Positions 12,480 to 22,470 of a DNA stretch of 64,000 bases are shown here, piece by piece (the stretch's first letter is position 1; the number at the start of each line of letters is the position of its first letter). Under the pieces are notes generated by a model that had not been told where the DNA came from, searched no databases, and worked only from the letters and a program-made list of their open reading frames with translations. The DNA is taken from contig OY821519.1 in assembly GCA_963682025.1 (NCBI GenBank), forward strand, positions 99,390,585-99,454,584. The letters run 5' to 3'. Source of the stretch: Cordilura impudica. Taxonomy: Eukaryota > Arthropoda > Insecta > Diptera > Scathophagidae. The translations under genes were made by a program, and so were the position numbers.

Positions 12480-13230
12480 CGCTTTCGTAGTACTTCATAT
12501 TTATTATGTAGGAGGTGCCACGCCCACTAATCCCATCCCTCCCGACTTTTATTGGACTACTCACATTAATATCTGATGGACTTGTGCAAAAATCAAGTCT
12601 TTCCCTTTTATAGTACACCAGTTGTATGATATTAGATATCTACTTTGCATAGGCGGTGCTACGCCCACTACTTCGATCACGCCCATTTTTTTGTTCGACT
12701 AATCATAAAAAGAACCTATGGGCTCACGCTAAGCCACAAAGCTCTCTCTTTTACAGTACTCCAGATATATGACATTAAATAGTTACTTTGCATGGGAAGT
12801 GCCACGCCCATTGGTGTACACCAGTCATATTATATCATATATTTACTTTGTACGGGCGGTGCCATGCCCACTGATCCGATCACGCCCATTTTTTGTCTAA
12901 TTAATCACATGAATAACTTATGAGCTCACACAAAGTCCCAAGACTCTCACTACTACAGTACTCCAGATATATGGCATTTTATATTTAATTTGTATGGCAG
13001 GCGCCACGCCTATTGTTCCGATAACACAAATTAATAATAGGTGACATCAGACAAATTTGAAAAGCTCTGTCTATCACAGTACTCGAGATATATAATATTG
13101 AATTATTACTTGTATGGGAGGCCACGCCGACTTATCCGATCGCGCCCATTTCCGGCCTAGCTACTAATATTAACAATAGGTGACCTTACACAAATTTGCA
13201 AAGCTCTCCCTATCATAGTACTCAATATAT
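12480..13230 (-). repeat. Tandem ~150-bp units with GTGCCACGCCCA core
   Basis: Five or so diverged units share, in + orientation, TACTTTGTATGGGAGGTGCC, ACGCCCACT, GATCACGCCCATTTTTTGTC, CACATTAATAA, CACAAAGTCCCAAGACTCTC and TACAGTACTCCAGATATAT. Single units also occur at about 11755-11960, 36520-36720 and 61200-61400, so the unit is part of a Helitron family's non-coding body. Confidence 0.75.
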
Positions 13231-13284
13231 GTATATATTTATTTTCTGAACAAAAATTATAAACTTAACAAAATATCTTAAGTA

Positions 13285-14100
13285 ATAGTTTCAAAAACTA
13301 ATACTGGTGGATAATTTTTTGTACACTTTCCATCTTGCATACATATTGAATTCATATTCAAAGTACCGAATGGTCCACGAATCATGTTTTTAGTAACAAT
13401 TTCATGCAAGTCAGGATCAAGAAAAACTGCTGGGGCCAAATCACCGCATTCGTTATCAAAATTTTTCGATCGAAATTATTTTTTTATTTTCCAAAATAAT
13501 ATACTTACAATAACTTAAATCAGTTAACGAATTATGGACCCTAGTTAAGAATAGAAGTGAAACTAGGGCTGTTGTTTGTCCGTCTTCTGTAAATAATAAA
13601 CCAAAATATGGAATTTCGACTGATTTTACTCGATATCGAATGCGGTGATTTGGCCCCTGATATAATGTTATCAATTTGTTTCAGTGTTATACGAATACAT
13701 CCAGCCACGTACTTCACCAACTATTTTTAATTTTATCAACGTGTTCGCTAACGATTTCATCTTTGGCTTATATACAAGTGCAGTTATATCATGTCGGTCT
13801 GCTGGCTCTTGACCTTCAAATAAATGTTCTTTAACTTCTTTCCATTGCAGATGGAACGTGAATGTTATAAGAAATCAGGTCTTCCATAATGATATAATTT
13901 AAATGTTCAGTTTCACTTTTTGCATACATATCAACAATGTATTGATGCAAAAACTTGTGCGTAAAACGCATATGCGTTTACAGTTTTAAATGTTCTTTCT
14001 TTTAAACCATCGTGAAAGTAGACCTTTTCAACGCATACATTGGTTCGTAAATCGGTCAAGCAGTCCTCCAGTTTTAGCGAGCCTAATACACATTCAAAAA
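13285..14100 (-). pseudogene. Helitron Rep (Helitron-like N) remnant, split by a MITE
   Basis: On the minus strand, recognisable blocks of the Helitron_like_N/Rep region appear in the expected order. They are HQYIVDMYAKSETEHLNYI (near 13965-13905), KEHLFEGQEPADRHDITALV (near 13840-13770), EVRGWMYSYN (near 13720-13690), then IDNIIS-AVFLDPDLHEIV and MIRGPFGTLNMNSICM plus DGKCTKNYPP (13440-13290). These match the region upstream of and around the rolling-circle nuclease, which would nick at the element ends. Several frameshifts and stops are present, and the Tyr nuclease motif itself was not found. The frame is interrupted between IDNIIS and AVFL by the 224-bp element at 13433-13656. Confidence 0.75.
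13433..13656. mobile_element. 224-bp TIR element (MITE) inserted in Helitron Rep
   Basis: The termini are inverted: left GGGCCAAATCACCGCATTCG and right its complement, with partial identity continuing for ~25 bp more. Flanking CTG is present on both sides (13430-13432 and 13657-13659). Removing the element plus one CTG restores the Rep reading frame as IDNIISAVFLDPDLHEIV, which fixes the boundaries. The GGGCC start and 3-bp duplication suggest a PIF/Harbinger-type MITE, although CTG is not the usual TWA site. A half copy is at 6311-6497. Confidence 0.8.
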
Positions 14101-14285
14101 TTTTATGTTTTGTATTTATATTTTATTTATTAAAAAAAAAAATATTTTGAATTTATACATTTTACACTTACGATGTCGCACGCTACAAACTTTAAATAAG
14201 TACCACGAGCAAAGAGCTGATTATTTTCCAGCAAAATTTTTTTTATTTAATTTCCAATAAAACTATCTGTTTGTTAATAATATTT

Positions 14286-16862
14286 CGTTGGCTTCGTCGG
14301 CAAATATTATAAGTCCATTTTTTTTAAATTTTCAGGAGGGACAAAAAACTGTGTAACTTTTTTTTGGGTTAACTTTTTTAAATCTGTAAACGTAGTTTTC
14401 TTCTCTAGTTCATCTTGCTTAAATACAAATAATCGTAGAATTCCAAAATAAAGGTTTTGCAGACTTATAGGCTTATAGGGACTTAACATATTTGCTTTTT
14501 ATGATTTTCTATTTTAAATGTGAACTTAGCATATTTTCTTACAAGTTTTTTTTTATATTTAGTTTTCATAGATTTTTTTGGTGATTTTTTATTTTTGTAA
14601 CAAAAAATACTACAGGCTTATTTTATTGCTGTTGACAAAAATAAAATAAATAATTTTTTTCCAATTTTTTTATTTTTTTTATATTTATTGATTTTTTTGG
14701 GGATTTTTTTGAATAAAAATACTATAGAATTTCGTTGCTGTTGACTAAAAAGAAAATTAATAATATATAAAATAATACAGTCGAATTTTGTTGCTGTGAA
14801 CAAAACCAAATAACTTAATTTATACGTGTTTGTACTATTAAAGTAAAAGAATAAATTATTAAAAAACAAATCATAGATGAGGTAAATCATCATAAAATTT
14901 ATGGTGATCTTTGGGTAAACTTGATTTTAAAAATTGTAAGTCATCGTATTTTCTAGCTTTTATTTTTCTTCTTTCCTGGTAAAGGTTTTCCAAATTCGAA
15001 AACTCCATAGAGCCTATATTTTTATTTATTTTTTGTGGTAAAATTTTCCATTCTACAGGGAATCGAAGTTTAAAATATATATCTCTTTTGGGAGTGTATT
15101 TAATAGCACGAATATCTGTCACTTTGGAATCGCCTTTACCGCGTCCAGGTCGAACACTTTTATAAAATTGGACGCTATTGAAATTTTTAAAAAACGAATA
15201 ACCCAAATATGTGACATCATAGGGTTCAGGCTTTTTCGAGTTGTTTTGCAGATACCAATATATTCAGCAGGGACGTTAACATTTCTATTTTTCATAGCTC
15301 GTTCAATGGTGGTGTGTACACTGTCTGCTTCCATTTGCGTGTGGCCTATTTCAAGAATTTTTTGTTCAATAGTAATATTATGTTGGATTGCTGAATTAAG
15401 CAAGGCATTACTCATCACAGAATTTCAGTTTTGATAAGTACAACCATCACTATAAAAAATTATATTTTCTGGAGTGACGTTTCCACAAAGAACTTTTTTT
15501 TCAATAAAGTAAGTCCAAATGCTTGCAAACTCTTCAGCACCTAATCCACCTTCCACTTCACTCAAGGTTAAAAAAAACCAAATTGTGAACCTGCAAGTTT
15601 GTTCGTTAGTATAAGCTGCTTACTTATGATTTTGGAGCCATTAATACAGCTTGAAGATCTATTGTGAAAACACGTGTTTTTTCATCACGGTCTTTGCTTT
15701 TTTCATTTCTGGCCTCTTCTTTCTTTTTTTGGTGAAGATTGTATTCTTCTTGCGAGAGATTGCCGACTGAAAATTTTGTACATATTTCACATTGATCTTT
15801 TTTAGGTGCAAATAGCAGAAAGCGGTCGAATGTTCTTTTGATTACACCAGTCATTAACATCAAAGTCGTAAAGTTTACTTTTTGAACTCCACTCTGAAAG
15901 TAAATATTTTTTTTGGTATCAGCGCGACAATAATGAAACTCCATTGAGGGCAGAGAATAAAAAAAAAAAGAATTTAGGCATTGCCTTTCAGCTGTTGAGT
16001 ACCTTTTTTGAGCAGTTTTCTTTGAACTTGTTGTTGAAACTAAAGGCTTTTTCAGCCAATCAATAACAGTTTGCCCACCAATATTCAAAGTGTTTAAGAA
16101 AAATGTTTTGCATACTCTAATATTTGCATCTTCTACTCTCAGATAGTACTGTAGGGTTCTATGTCTTTTAGATTCATTGTCCACTTTTCTATTTCGAGGT
16201 CTTAAAGTTGGAACAATTTGAATCAAAGTGTTTACGTAAACCTTTTTTTCAGTCCATTTCATTTTCCAAAACTCTGTAAATATTTTTTTTTATCGCCGTG
16301 TGTAATCTGTGCACACTTCATGGTAATATTTTTTTTATAGCTACATCTTTCCTTCAGTGTACGTGGCTGTTTTCTTTTTTCATAATTCCAACTGTTACCT
16401 GCCTTTTGTTTTTCCAAGTAGCTTTTACCCTTTTCTCTACGATCTTTATTTCAGGGCCCAACCCAAGCAGGATTTTCCATACGAACTCTCTTCTTGCGTC
16501 CTTTTGATGTCGATGGTAACTCGTACGAATCATCGGAATCACTATTAAACCCATAGGGAACAATTTTTAGAAATGTTTGTCGCAACACAAATAAACAAAA
16601 ATCGTATTTAATTCTATTAAAGCAATTTATTGTAACGAAATGCTTGTTGTTTTCAGCTGGACTTAGCATGTGTTTTTGATTTTTTTTGTTTTTTTTTTTT
16701 TGACTTATCAGAATTGCTTACCATTGCATAACAACAACAAAAAACAACATAACGGCATTTTGTTTTTTGTAAATGACGTATTTTGGGTTACACTAGCCCA
16801 CTGCATTAAAATCTTAATTTGTATAAAAAGTGGACTTACCATATTTGCCGACGAAGCCAACG
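14286..16862 (-). mobile_element. 2.6-kb TIR DNA transposon, SDGCTYQN family
   Basis: Terminal inverted repeats of ~31 bp lie at 14286-14316 and 16832-16862. Both begin CGTTGGCTTCGTCGGCAAAT and continue to GTAAGTCCA with one or two differences. They bracket a single minus-strand transposase-like pseudogene. The 14620-14800 interval, between the gene's 3' end and the left TIR, repeats a TTGCTGTTGAC motif three times. No certain target duplication was identified. Confidence 0.78.
14873..16669 (-). pseudogene. SDGCTYQN-family transposase-like gene, frameshifted
   Basis: Read on the minus strand from 16669: a basic N-terminus (PSTSKGRKKRVRMENPAW, a possible nuclear signal), then WLKKPLVSTTSSKKTAQKR, and DQCEICTKFSVGNLSQEEY with a Cys-x-x-Cys. 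VFTIDLQAVLMAP follows (first acidic candidate, ~15640), then FYSDGCTYQN (second, ~15440), IEQKILEIGHTQMEADSVH and TTIERAMKNRNV (~15350-15270, candidate third acidic position), SVRPGRGKGDSKVTDIRA, and a C-terminus ending DDLPHL. The D...D...(E) layout and the flanking TIRs indicate a DDE-type transposase of a multicopy insect family I cannot name. At least four frame changes are present (near 16500, 15620, 15430 and 15200). The longest open piece is 212 codons (15624-16262). Confidence 0.75.
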
Positions 16863-16990
16863 ATTTGATGAACATTGTACAAATACCTTTGACGCACAGG
16901 AAAAAATGTTATTTCTCAATGTCGAACTTGACATCGAAATATACGGTAAATCAAATAAAAAATTTACCGTAATTGGCAATTGCATCGTTC

Positions 16991-17791
16991 TTTTTATACC
17001 CTATACCACTATGTGGTTTGGGTATAATGACTTTGTGCTGCTGTTTGTAACAACCAAAAATATTTGACCTAGACCCATCTTTAATTATACCGATCGAATC
17101 AGAATCACTTTCTGAGTTGATTTAACAATGTCCGTCCGTCCGTCCGTCCGTCCGTCCGTCCGTCCGTCTGTGTGTCCATGTAAAGCTTGTAATCAAACTG
17201 CAGGTCGCAAATATGAATATGTTTTGATGAAATTTGGTATATAAGCTTTTATCGGCCATGGGATGAACGCTATTGAAATTGGTGAGAATCGGTCCATGTT
17301 CAGACCTAGCCCCCATACAAATTACCCATATGAAATCGACATAAATTGCCATAAGATCCAAACTGTCATATAGATCTTACTCAAATTGGGTTTGTATGTG
17401 TTCATTACATCCACTAATGAGTAGTCCAAAAATTATCCCTTTGACCCCATATAGAGCTGCTTCCCGATCTTCAGTTAAATCTATTAAAAAACAAAAATAT
17501 TGCACTGATTCTTCTCAAATTTTGTTTGTACATATTTTTGCAAAATACAAGAGACTTTACCAAACATGATCAGGATCGGTCCATTTTTGGACCTAGTCCC
17601 TTTATAGATATAGCATCCGATATGAACTTTTTCATATCTGCAGCCAAAAAAATTAATAAAAATCCCACTCAAATTTGGTTTTTGCTTATTTTCAATGTCC
17701 AGTTAGTTGGGCCTAAGAGATAGGGTTTCTAAACGCATGGTATAGGGTATCGTATAGTCGGTCTAGACCGACTATAATTTTCTTACTTGTT
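16991..17791 (-). repeat. R1 repeat, copy 2
   Basis: A full-length copy. It begins TTTTATACCCTATACCACTA, has a (GTCC)n run of about nine units at 17130-17168, and carries the 22-bp perfect palindrome (half-site ATAGTCGGTCT) at 17754-17775. It ends with TTTTCTTACTTGTT. It lies 129 bp beyond the right TIR of the 14286 element. Confidence 0.92.
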
Positions 17792-18287
17792 TAATTTTTC
17801 TTATGTTCTTCAAATATGAACCGAGATTTAAAACACAATACATCAATGCATAATGTCTCTCATTAAGAACATTAAGCAAATCAAAACATGCAACAGAATT
17901 GTTTAAAACAAAAGTTTTTCATTTGTTCAATTTTGCATTTGGATATTTTAAAATGTGTTATGAATACATGTAAAAGTTGTTTACTTTAGTTAAATTTGAT
18001 AGATTCCCTCTAAAAATATGTTAAAACGACATACTTTTATAGACTTTGAATTTTTTGGCTGTGGTTGACATTTCTGTGGAAATGCCCTTATGTAAAAAAA
18101 ACTTTTTAAATATAAAAACTGCAATAGATTTTAATAGCTTTTGTAACAATGGAGGTTCTATTTATTATTATTTTTAGTAATACTATGTTTTTCGAACTTA
18201 AATAACAATGAAATGCTATAATTAATATTCATTTGATTCAAATATTGATTGTAAATATTCCATATTCTGTTCTGTGTTATTTCTGTG
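17792..18287. other. No gene recognised
   Basis: AT-rich spacer between the R1 copy and the Transib fragment. It shows no repeat or protein signal beyond homopolymers. Confidence 0.55.
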
Positions 18288-18672
18288 TTATTTCTTTAGT
18301 AGTTTTTTGTCTTCTTTATCTAAATCCCGATATTCCACTTTCCATTGACTTCGAATACTGGAGATGAACGGATCTAACGTTGCCAATAATATATTGAATA
18401 GATCTTCATTTGTGGAATTTCGTGACATTTTTCCAGTATTTTGCTCTCTATAAAATCTGTAAATCTGTAATCTTTTTTCCTGAGCATCCTCTGACAGATC
18501 TCCAAGTGGCACCAAATGATATTTAATGACATCTTTTGCATGATAGAGGATTTTGTGAACTGTTGCAGACATATTTCTCCATGGTTAGTTGGTTGTATAT
18601 ATTTTTGCAGTTTCTTTAGCATGTTCTCCAAATTTTCTAGAGTCAATTTCTTTATTGCACTCAAGTAAAATA
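18288..18672 (-). pseudogene. Transib (RAG1-like) transposase, C-terminal fragment
   Basis: On the minus strand: IDSRKFGEHAKETAKIY, a one-base shift at the TTNYPW position (~18585), then MSATVHKILYHAKDVIKYH and LVPLGDLSEDAQEKR, and NTGKMSRNSTNEDLF followed by ILLATLDPFISSIRSQW, ending in a Lys-rich tail. The order matches the RAG1 core C-terminus: an HKxLxH segment, then IG-x-x-SE-x-x-x-E carrying the catalytic Glu, then an Arg-rich helix and an NED-x-x helix. The N-terminal two thirds are missing. It is a second copy of the family at 28796-30797. The family name Transib is from motif recognition. Confidence 0.72.
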
Positions 18673-18713
18673 CAACTTATTGAATTTTTCCCGAAATAAG
18701 ATTTCCGTAAAAA

Positions 18714-19258
18714 TGTAGCAATTGCCGAAATTAAATTAGTATTATGTATGATTATTAAAAATCAATCTTTTAAGTCTGTGGATGAAATAGGTAAATTTAA
18801 GTCTTTAATATTTCTTAACTCGGATATAGCTAAATGGGTAAGTACAAATATTTTTATATCAAAACTGATTCACTTTACAACAAAAATTTTAATTATATGT
18901 ACATATTTTGCGGCCGTACTAAATATAATACATTGCACAGTTTCTCGGAAGTGCAGGTCATCTCGCTATAATCCGTAAAATGCAAAAACATCAGTTTAGT
19001 CTCATTACCGACGTGACATTGCGATTGATAAGGCGAAACTATTGCAATCCTATGCTTAAAGCATTTGAAGGTATCAAAATTCCATTACATAATTTCATCG
19101 AACTTGCGACTGACAAGGCTTCCGCTAGGTTTGGCAGAAACAATCGAGTGTCCAGTTTATTAAAAAAGAAGGTTCCTCATTTGTTTCATCTTGGCTGTAT
19201 TTGTAAGTACTTGCGATTCTATGATATCAGCTCAAAATTTGCTACATACAAAGATTGA
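18714..19258 (+). pseudogene. hAT-type transposase fragment with a probable 103-bp intron
   Basis: Before the intron: AIAEIKLVLCMIIKNQSFKS and LNSDIAKW, resembling the 'E-KL-F-I--H--PF' segment of hAT/ZBED-like proteins. A GTAAGT at 18838 and a CATTGCACAG ending at 18940 would remove 103 bp in phase 0 and join TGG to TTC. The sequence then continues in frame as FLGSAGHLAIIRKMQKHQFS and LITDVTLRLI, then LHNFIELATDKASARFGRNN and LLKKKVPHLFHLGCIC. The FSLI-D and ATD-x-x-x-x-x-FG-NN blocks are typical of this hAT group, with Asp as catalytic candidates. The C-terminal dimerisation region is absent. A second donor-like GTAAGT follows at 19203. Confidence 0.62.
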
Positions 19259-19384
19259 GGAAAGGATTTCAAGTAATGAACTTGTACGAAAATACAGAAA
19301 CCAAGTTAAAAACAAAATAATATGTATAATTAACATACATATGTATAAAAAATATTATGATAAAATAATATTTTTTTTTATTTA

Positions 19385-19500
19385 GGGCCGTATGCAAAAA
19401 AATTAAAGTGTACTTCAAGTAGAATTTATCAACAATTTTGTATGAAAAACATACAATAAAGTCTACTTGAAGTACACTTTAATTTTTTTGCATACGGCCC
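19385..19500. mobile_element. 116-bp MITE with 39-bp perfect TIRs and TTA duplication
   Basis: The left arm starts GGGCCGTATGCAAAAAAATT and the right arm is its exact complement over 39 bp. It is flanked by TTA on both sides (19382-19384 and 19501-19503). A GGGCC start with a TTA/TAA duplication is characteristic of PIF/Harbinger MITEs. Perfect arms mean either recent insertion or gene conversion within the element. Confidence 0.88.
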
Positions 19501-20100
19501 TTAGATTTTTTTTATCTAATCATTATTAGAACAATCGGAATATAATTTTTTTATAGTTGAGAACTCATTACATAATTAAAGAGTACATTTGAAAAAGACA
19601 TAAAAAAATTATACAAATTTAACAATATAAATTTAATAAAAGAAATTTATAAATACAAATACAAATGGAGTGTTTATTCTCTAAGTCAAGGACTAAAATG
19701 AAATATAAGTAAATAAGACAGCAATTTGGAAAGTTAAAGTTAGAAAATAAGTAGTTAAAAAGGCAAATATTTATTTTTCTAGTAATATGCTCGAAGAGTG
19801 ATTGCTTAAAGCTATTTTTCTCTGAAATTAGTTTTAAATTTATAGGTAAGGTGTTCCAGAGTTTAATGCTGTCAACGAAAAAGAATCTGCTGGTGTTTAG
19901 GTGGCTGTATCGTGGAATAATCAATGTCATACGATATGTATGTAGACATATCGAAATCAAATTTCTCTTACATATATGCTGGTGTTTTCTGGTGAAATAA
20001 TTTATGTAAATATTAATTACAAGTTTCTCATTCGAAGAAAGTCAACTAAATCACAACCAAGAACCATTTTTCTCCACCCAGATATGCTACTAAACCGCCG

Positions 20101-20860
20101 CACAGTGGGACGAATAGCAACTGTTCCGTTCAAATTACTCTACACCTCACATAGTTCAATTGTTTGAGCTGATGGTTTCTTTAAAATGCTCATCTTGAAT
20201 TTGTCATCGATCCCTTTTTTGGGATTTTTGATTTCGGCTCAAAATTCTCTTTAATTTGTCTCCAAAAATTGGTTTAATGAAAATAAATGATTTTTGGCGC
20301 AAATATTACCCTACGGAGGGCAAGAATGGGCTTTTTTCAAAAATTTTCATCTGAGAATCCTCGTTGCGATAATTACTGAAACTTTTCGTGCAGGAGCGAT
20401 ATTTTTACTTGAAAATTATGCACTTTGTAAGAAAATTTATTACATAAAAAGTGTTCAAAATCATTCATCGACTACTCACAAATTTTTTCATAATTTTTGG
20501 ACACATTTTTTGACATATAAAAAAAAATTTTTTTTTAAATGTATGGAAAAATTCTGAAAAACATGAAAAACTGAAAAATTATACTCCGCAGTTTCACGCA
20601 GACAGTTTTTTTGTATTTATCACAACGAAGATTCTCAGCTGAAAATTTTTGAAAAAAAAACCCATTCAAATCATTCTTTTTTTCGTAAAACCAATTTTTG
20701 GAGACAAATACAAGAAAAATGTAAGCCGAAATCATAAATCCCAAAAGAGGGATCGATGGGCAAATTCAAGACGAATATTAAAAAAAACCCAGCTCAAACG
20801 GTTGAACTATGTGAGGTGTAGTGTAATTTGAACGGAACAGTTGCTATTCGTCCCACAGTG
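20101..20860. mobile_element. 760-bp foldback element with Transib-like ends
   Basis: The ends are CACAGTGGGACGAATAGC (left) and the complement of CACTGTGGGACGAATAGC (right). The inverted similarity continues for about 300 bp from each end, leaving a short centre. There is no coding capacity. It sits in the LINE frame between the codons for GL and RRF. The flanks are CGCCG (20096-20100) and CACTG (20861-20865), read on the minus strand as CAGTG and CGGCG, which differ by two transitions. The LINE motif GLRRF requires CTG-CGGCG-GTTT, so a 5-bp CGGCG duplication with one decayed copy fits. A CACWGTG terminus plus a 5-bp GC-rich duplication is the Transib signature. Confidence 0.78.
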
Positions 20861-21264
20861 CACTGCAGACCATAGATATATCGTGTAGCATTATGATGCT
20901 GAAAGAGACCTGCAGCTTATGTAAAGAGTGGGAATAAAGTTTGCTATAAACTTCAGCGGAATATGAAATTAGTGGGACTATCAACTGAGTTATGAGTTTT
21001 CGCTTAATTTTTATCGGTGTAAAGTTGGAGGACAGTGTAAGGTTACGAATAAGATCACCACATGACAGGGTGGAGTTAATATAAAAAATACTGAATAAAA
21101 GAGGTCCAGGAATCCCAGATGTAACCACCTTCATACAAGATTCCCTATCTCCCACTATAACTTTTTGAATTTGTCCGGACAAGTAATTTTTCGAAAGAGT
21201 AGTGGCGGAATCGGTAAAGCGAAAGATATGTATTAATTTACGAAAAGTATCACATGATTTATGC

Positions 21265-21480
21265 TATAAAAAATAAAAATAAATTATTAACCCTAAAGGT
21301 ATGCTATGTTCAAAATAATTTTTCAATTCAACACAATTATTGTTGTGAATGAAGAAAACAAACTCATTTTTTTTTTGCAAACACATTAACAAATTTAATA
21401 CACAAACACAGCATTATATAATTTTATGTATGTGTTAGTAGCAATTTTAAATGCATTTTACTTCAAAATAATAAAGGGTA
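21265..21480 (-). repeat. Truncated non-autonomous Helitron-like copy inside the LINE
   Basis: It matches, inverted, the internal part of 35972-36497: ACCCTAAAGGTATGCTA near 21290, CACATTAACAAATTTAAT near 21384, and ATGTGTTAGTAGCAATTT near 21430. The CTAG terminus is missing. Confidence 0.6.
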
Positions 21481-21591
21481 ATGTCATCTTCAAGAATTTA
21501 ATAGATACACCATCTTCGCCAATCGCATTAGATCTAACGTTTCTAATGGTATAACATACATCCACTTAGGTAACAGCAGTGAATTTTTTTT

Positions 21592-21795
21592 TTTTTTAAA
21601 TTTTTTTTCTTTTTTTTTTTAAGCCTAGTTCCACGAAGCCGGGTGGCTTGTCTGCAGATTCAAATTTTGGCAAGTTTTTTTGTTTTTGTTTTTGTTGCAG
21701 CGACAGACCAAAACCTCTGGTGGGAATCGAACCCACGACCCCCGCATGATAGGCGAGCACGCTACATACTCACCTACCGGTGCGCTTAAATTGAA
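21592..21795 (-). mobile_element. tRNA-derived SINE
   Basis: On the minus strand it starts with a tRNA-like head (GCGCACCGGTAGGTGAG at ~21787, A-box-like TAGCGTGCTCGCC, B-box GGTTCGATTCCCACC near 21725-21739). A (TTTTTG)n-like spacer follows, then GCAGACAAGCCACCCGGC and AACTAGGCTT, and it ends in a poly(A) tract (poly(T) on the + strand, 21592-21620). Boxes A and B act as an internal RNA polymerase III promoter. It is inserted in the LINE between the FF-x-x-x-I-E linker and the RT start. The loop ATCATGC would carry a CAT anticodon if it is folded as a tRNA, which is tentative. Confidence 0.82.
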
Positions 21796-22470
21796 AAGTA
21801 ATAAAGCCGTTAGCAAAAGACTGAAGTTTAGATCCATTGTTGGGGCTATTTGTCTCAATAGTTGTACAAAAGAAATTATTTAACTTATCCGGGTCCAGAC
21901 AACAATCTAGATGCCTAATTTCTTGATATTCTTCCATAATTGACCCGAGGATGTGTCAAATCTGCTAGCAAAATGATTCCTCTTTGCTTGACGAGTACCC
22001 AAATTGGCCTGATTTCTAGCCCTATTATACGCCACTCTATTTGAAGACAATGAATGTCGTTTCCAAGTATTATAACAACGGAATCGTTGATGTATAGATC
22101 GCCTAACAGTATCATTGTACCAATTATATAAGCAATTTTTCACATAAAAACTTCGTTCTGGAATATGTCCATTAAATAAGTCTTGCAAAGAAGTAATAAA
22201 AACATCTAAATTGCCATCAACTGTGAATTGTAACCAGCAACCATTAAAGTTTGTAATAGACAGTTCGGATTATAATAAAGGGAAATCAACTGAGTTATAA
22301 TCTCTAAATGTAAGAAGCCGAGAATATTCACTTCTATTTAGTGTTACATTAATAGTACAATCCGAAATAAAGGATAACTGGTCATTCAGAGTCAGAAAGA
22401 AAAATCAAGTCGAGTAAGCTCGGTCTACAATTAGGGGCAAAGCGGGTTGGCTCCTGATCATTATTATTTG

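Larger units (their letters stand above)
11706..14110 (-). mobile_element. Degraded Helitron, minus strand
   Basis: Read on the minus strand it contains a Rep/helitron-like N-terminal remnant (14100 to 13290), a block of ~150-bp tandem units (13230 to 12480), a helicase C-terminus (12262 to 12135) and a 3' end near 11735-11706. The 3' end carries GTAGCGAAGCACACCGG then CTAG followed by T, with termini like those of the element at 1328-2635. The order Rep, helicase, 3' hairpin, CTAG is that of an autonomous Helitron, with most of the helicase gone. The 5' end was not found. Confidence 0.72.
19750..22470 (-). pseudogene. Jockey-like non-LTR retrotransposon, broken by three insertions
   Basis: Minus-strand order: endonuclease tail (PTRFAPNCRPSLLDLIFL, near 22450-22390), linker (ERSFYVKNCLYNWYNDTVRR, WKRHSLSSNRVAYNRARNQ, GQLWKNIKKLGI; 22188-21907), and LDCCLDPDKLNNFF (near 21890). 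The RT start follows (VRSNAIGEDGVSIKFLKMTL, near 21545-21482), then LSGQIQKVIVGDRES and TSGIPGPLLFSIF (21182-21080). RT thumb residues (LITQLIVPLISYSAEVYSKL, to 20900) lead to RRFSSISGWRKMVLG (near 20092), and the tail HLNTSRFFFVDSIKLWNTLP ends by ~19800. The catalytic YxDD segment is deleted. A SINE (21592-21795), a Helitron fragment (21265-21480) and a Transib-like foldback (20101-20860) interrupt it. The 3' tail beyond 19750 is not defined. Confidence 0.8.

Noticed and set aside
14618..14893. 91-codon Asn/Ile/Phe/Lys-rich minus-strand frame
   Set aside because: It sits between the 3' end of the transposase gene and the TIR and is made of homopolymer-derived codons.
15168..15434. 88-codon plus-strand frame overlapping the 14873-16669 pseudogene
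   Set aside because: It is the antisense shadow of the transposase-like gene, whose minus-strand motifs are recognisable.
21720..21795. A functional tRNA gene on the minus strand
   Set aside because: The B box and anticodon-like loop are present, but there is no well-paired acceptor stem. The sequence continues into a SINE body and poly(A), so it is a SINE head.
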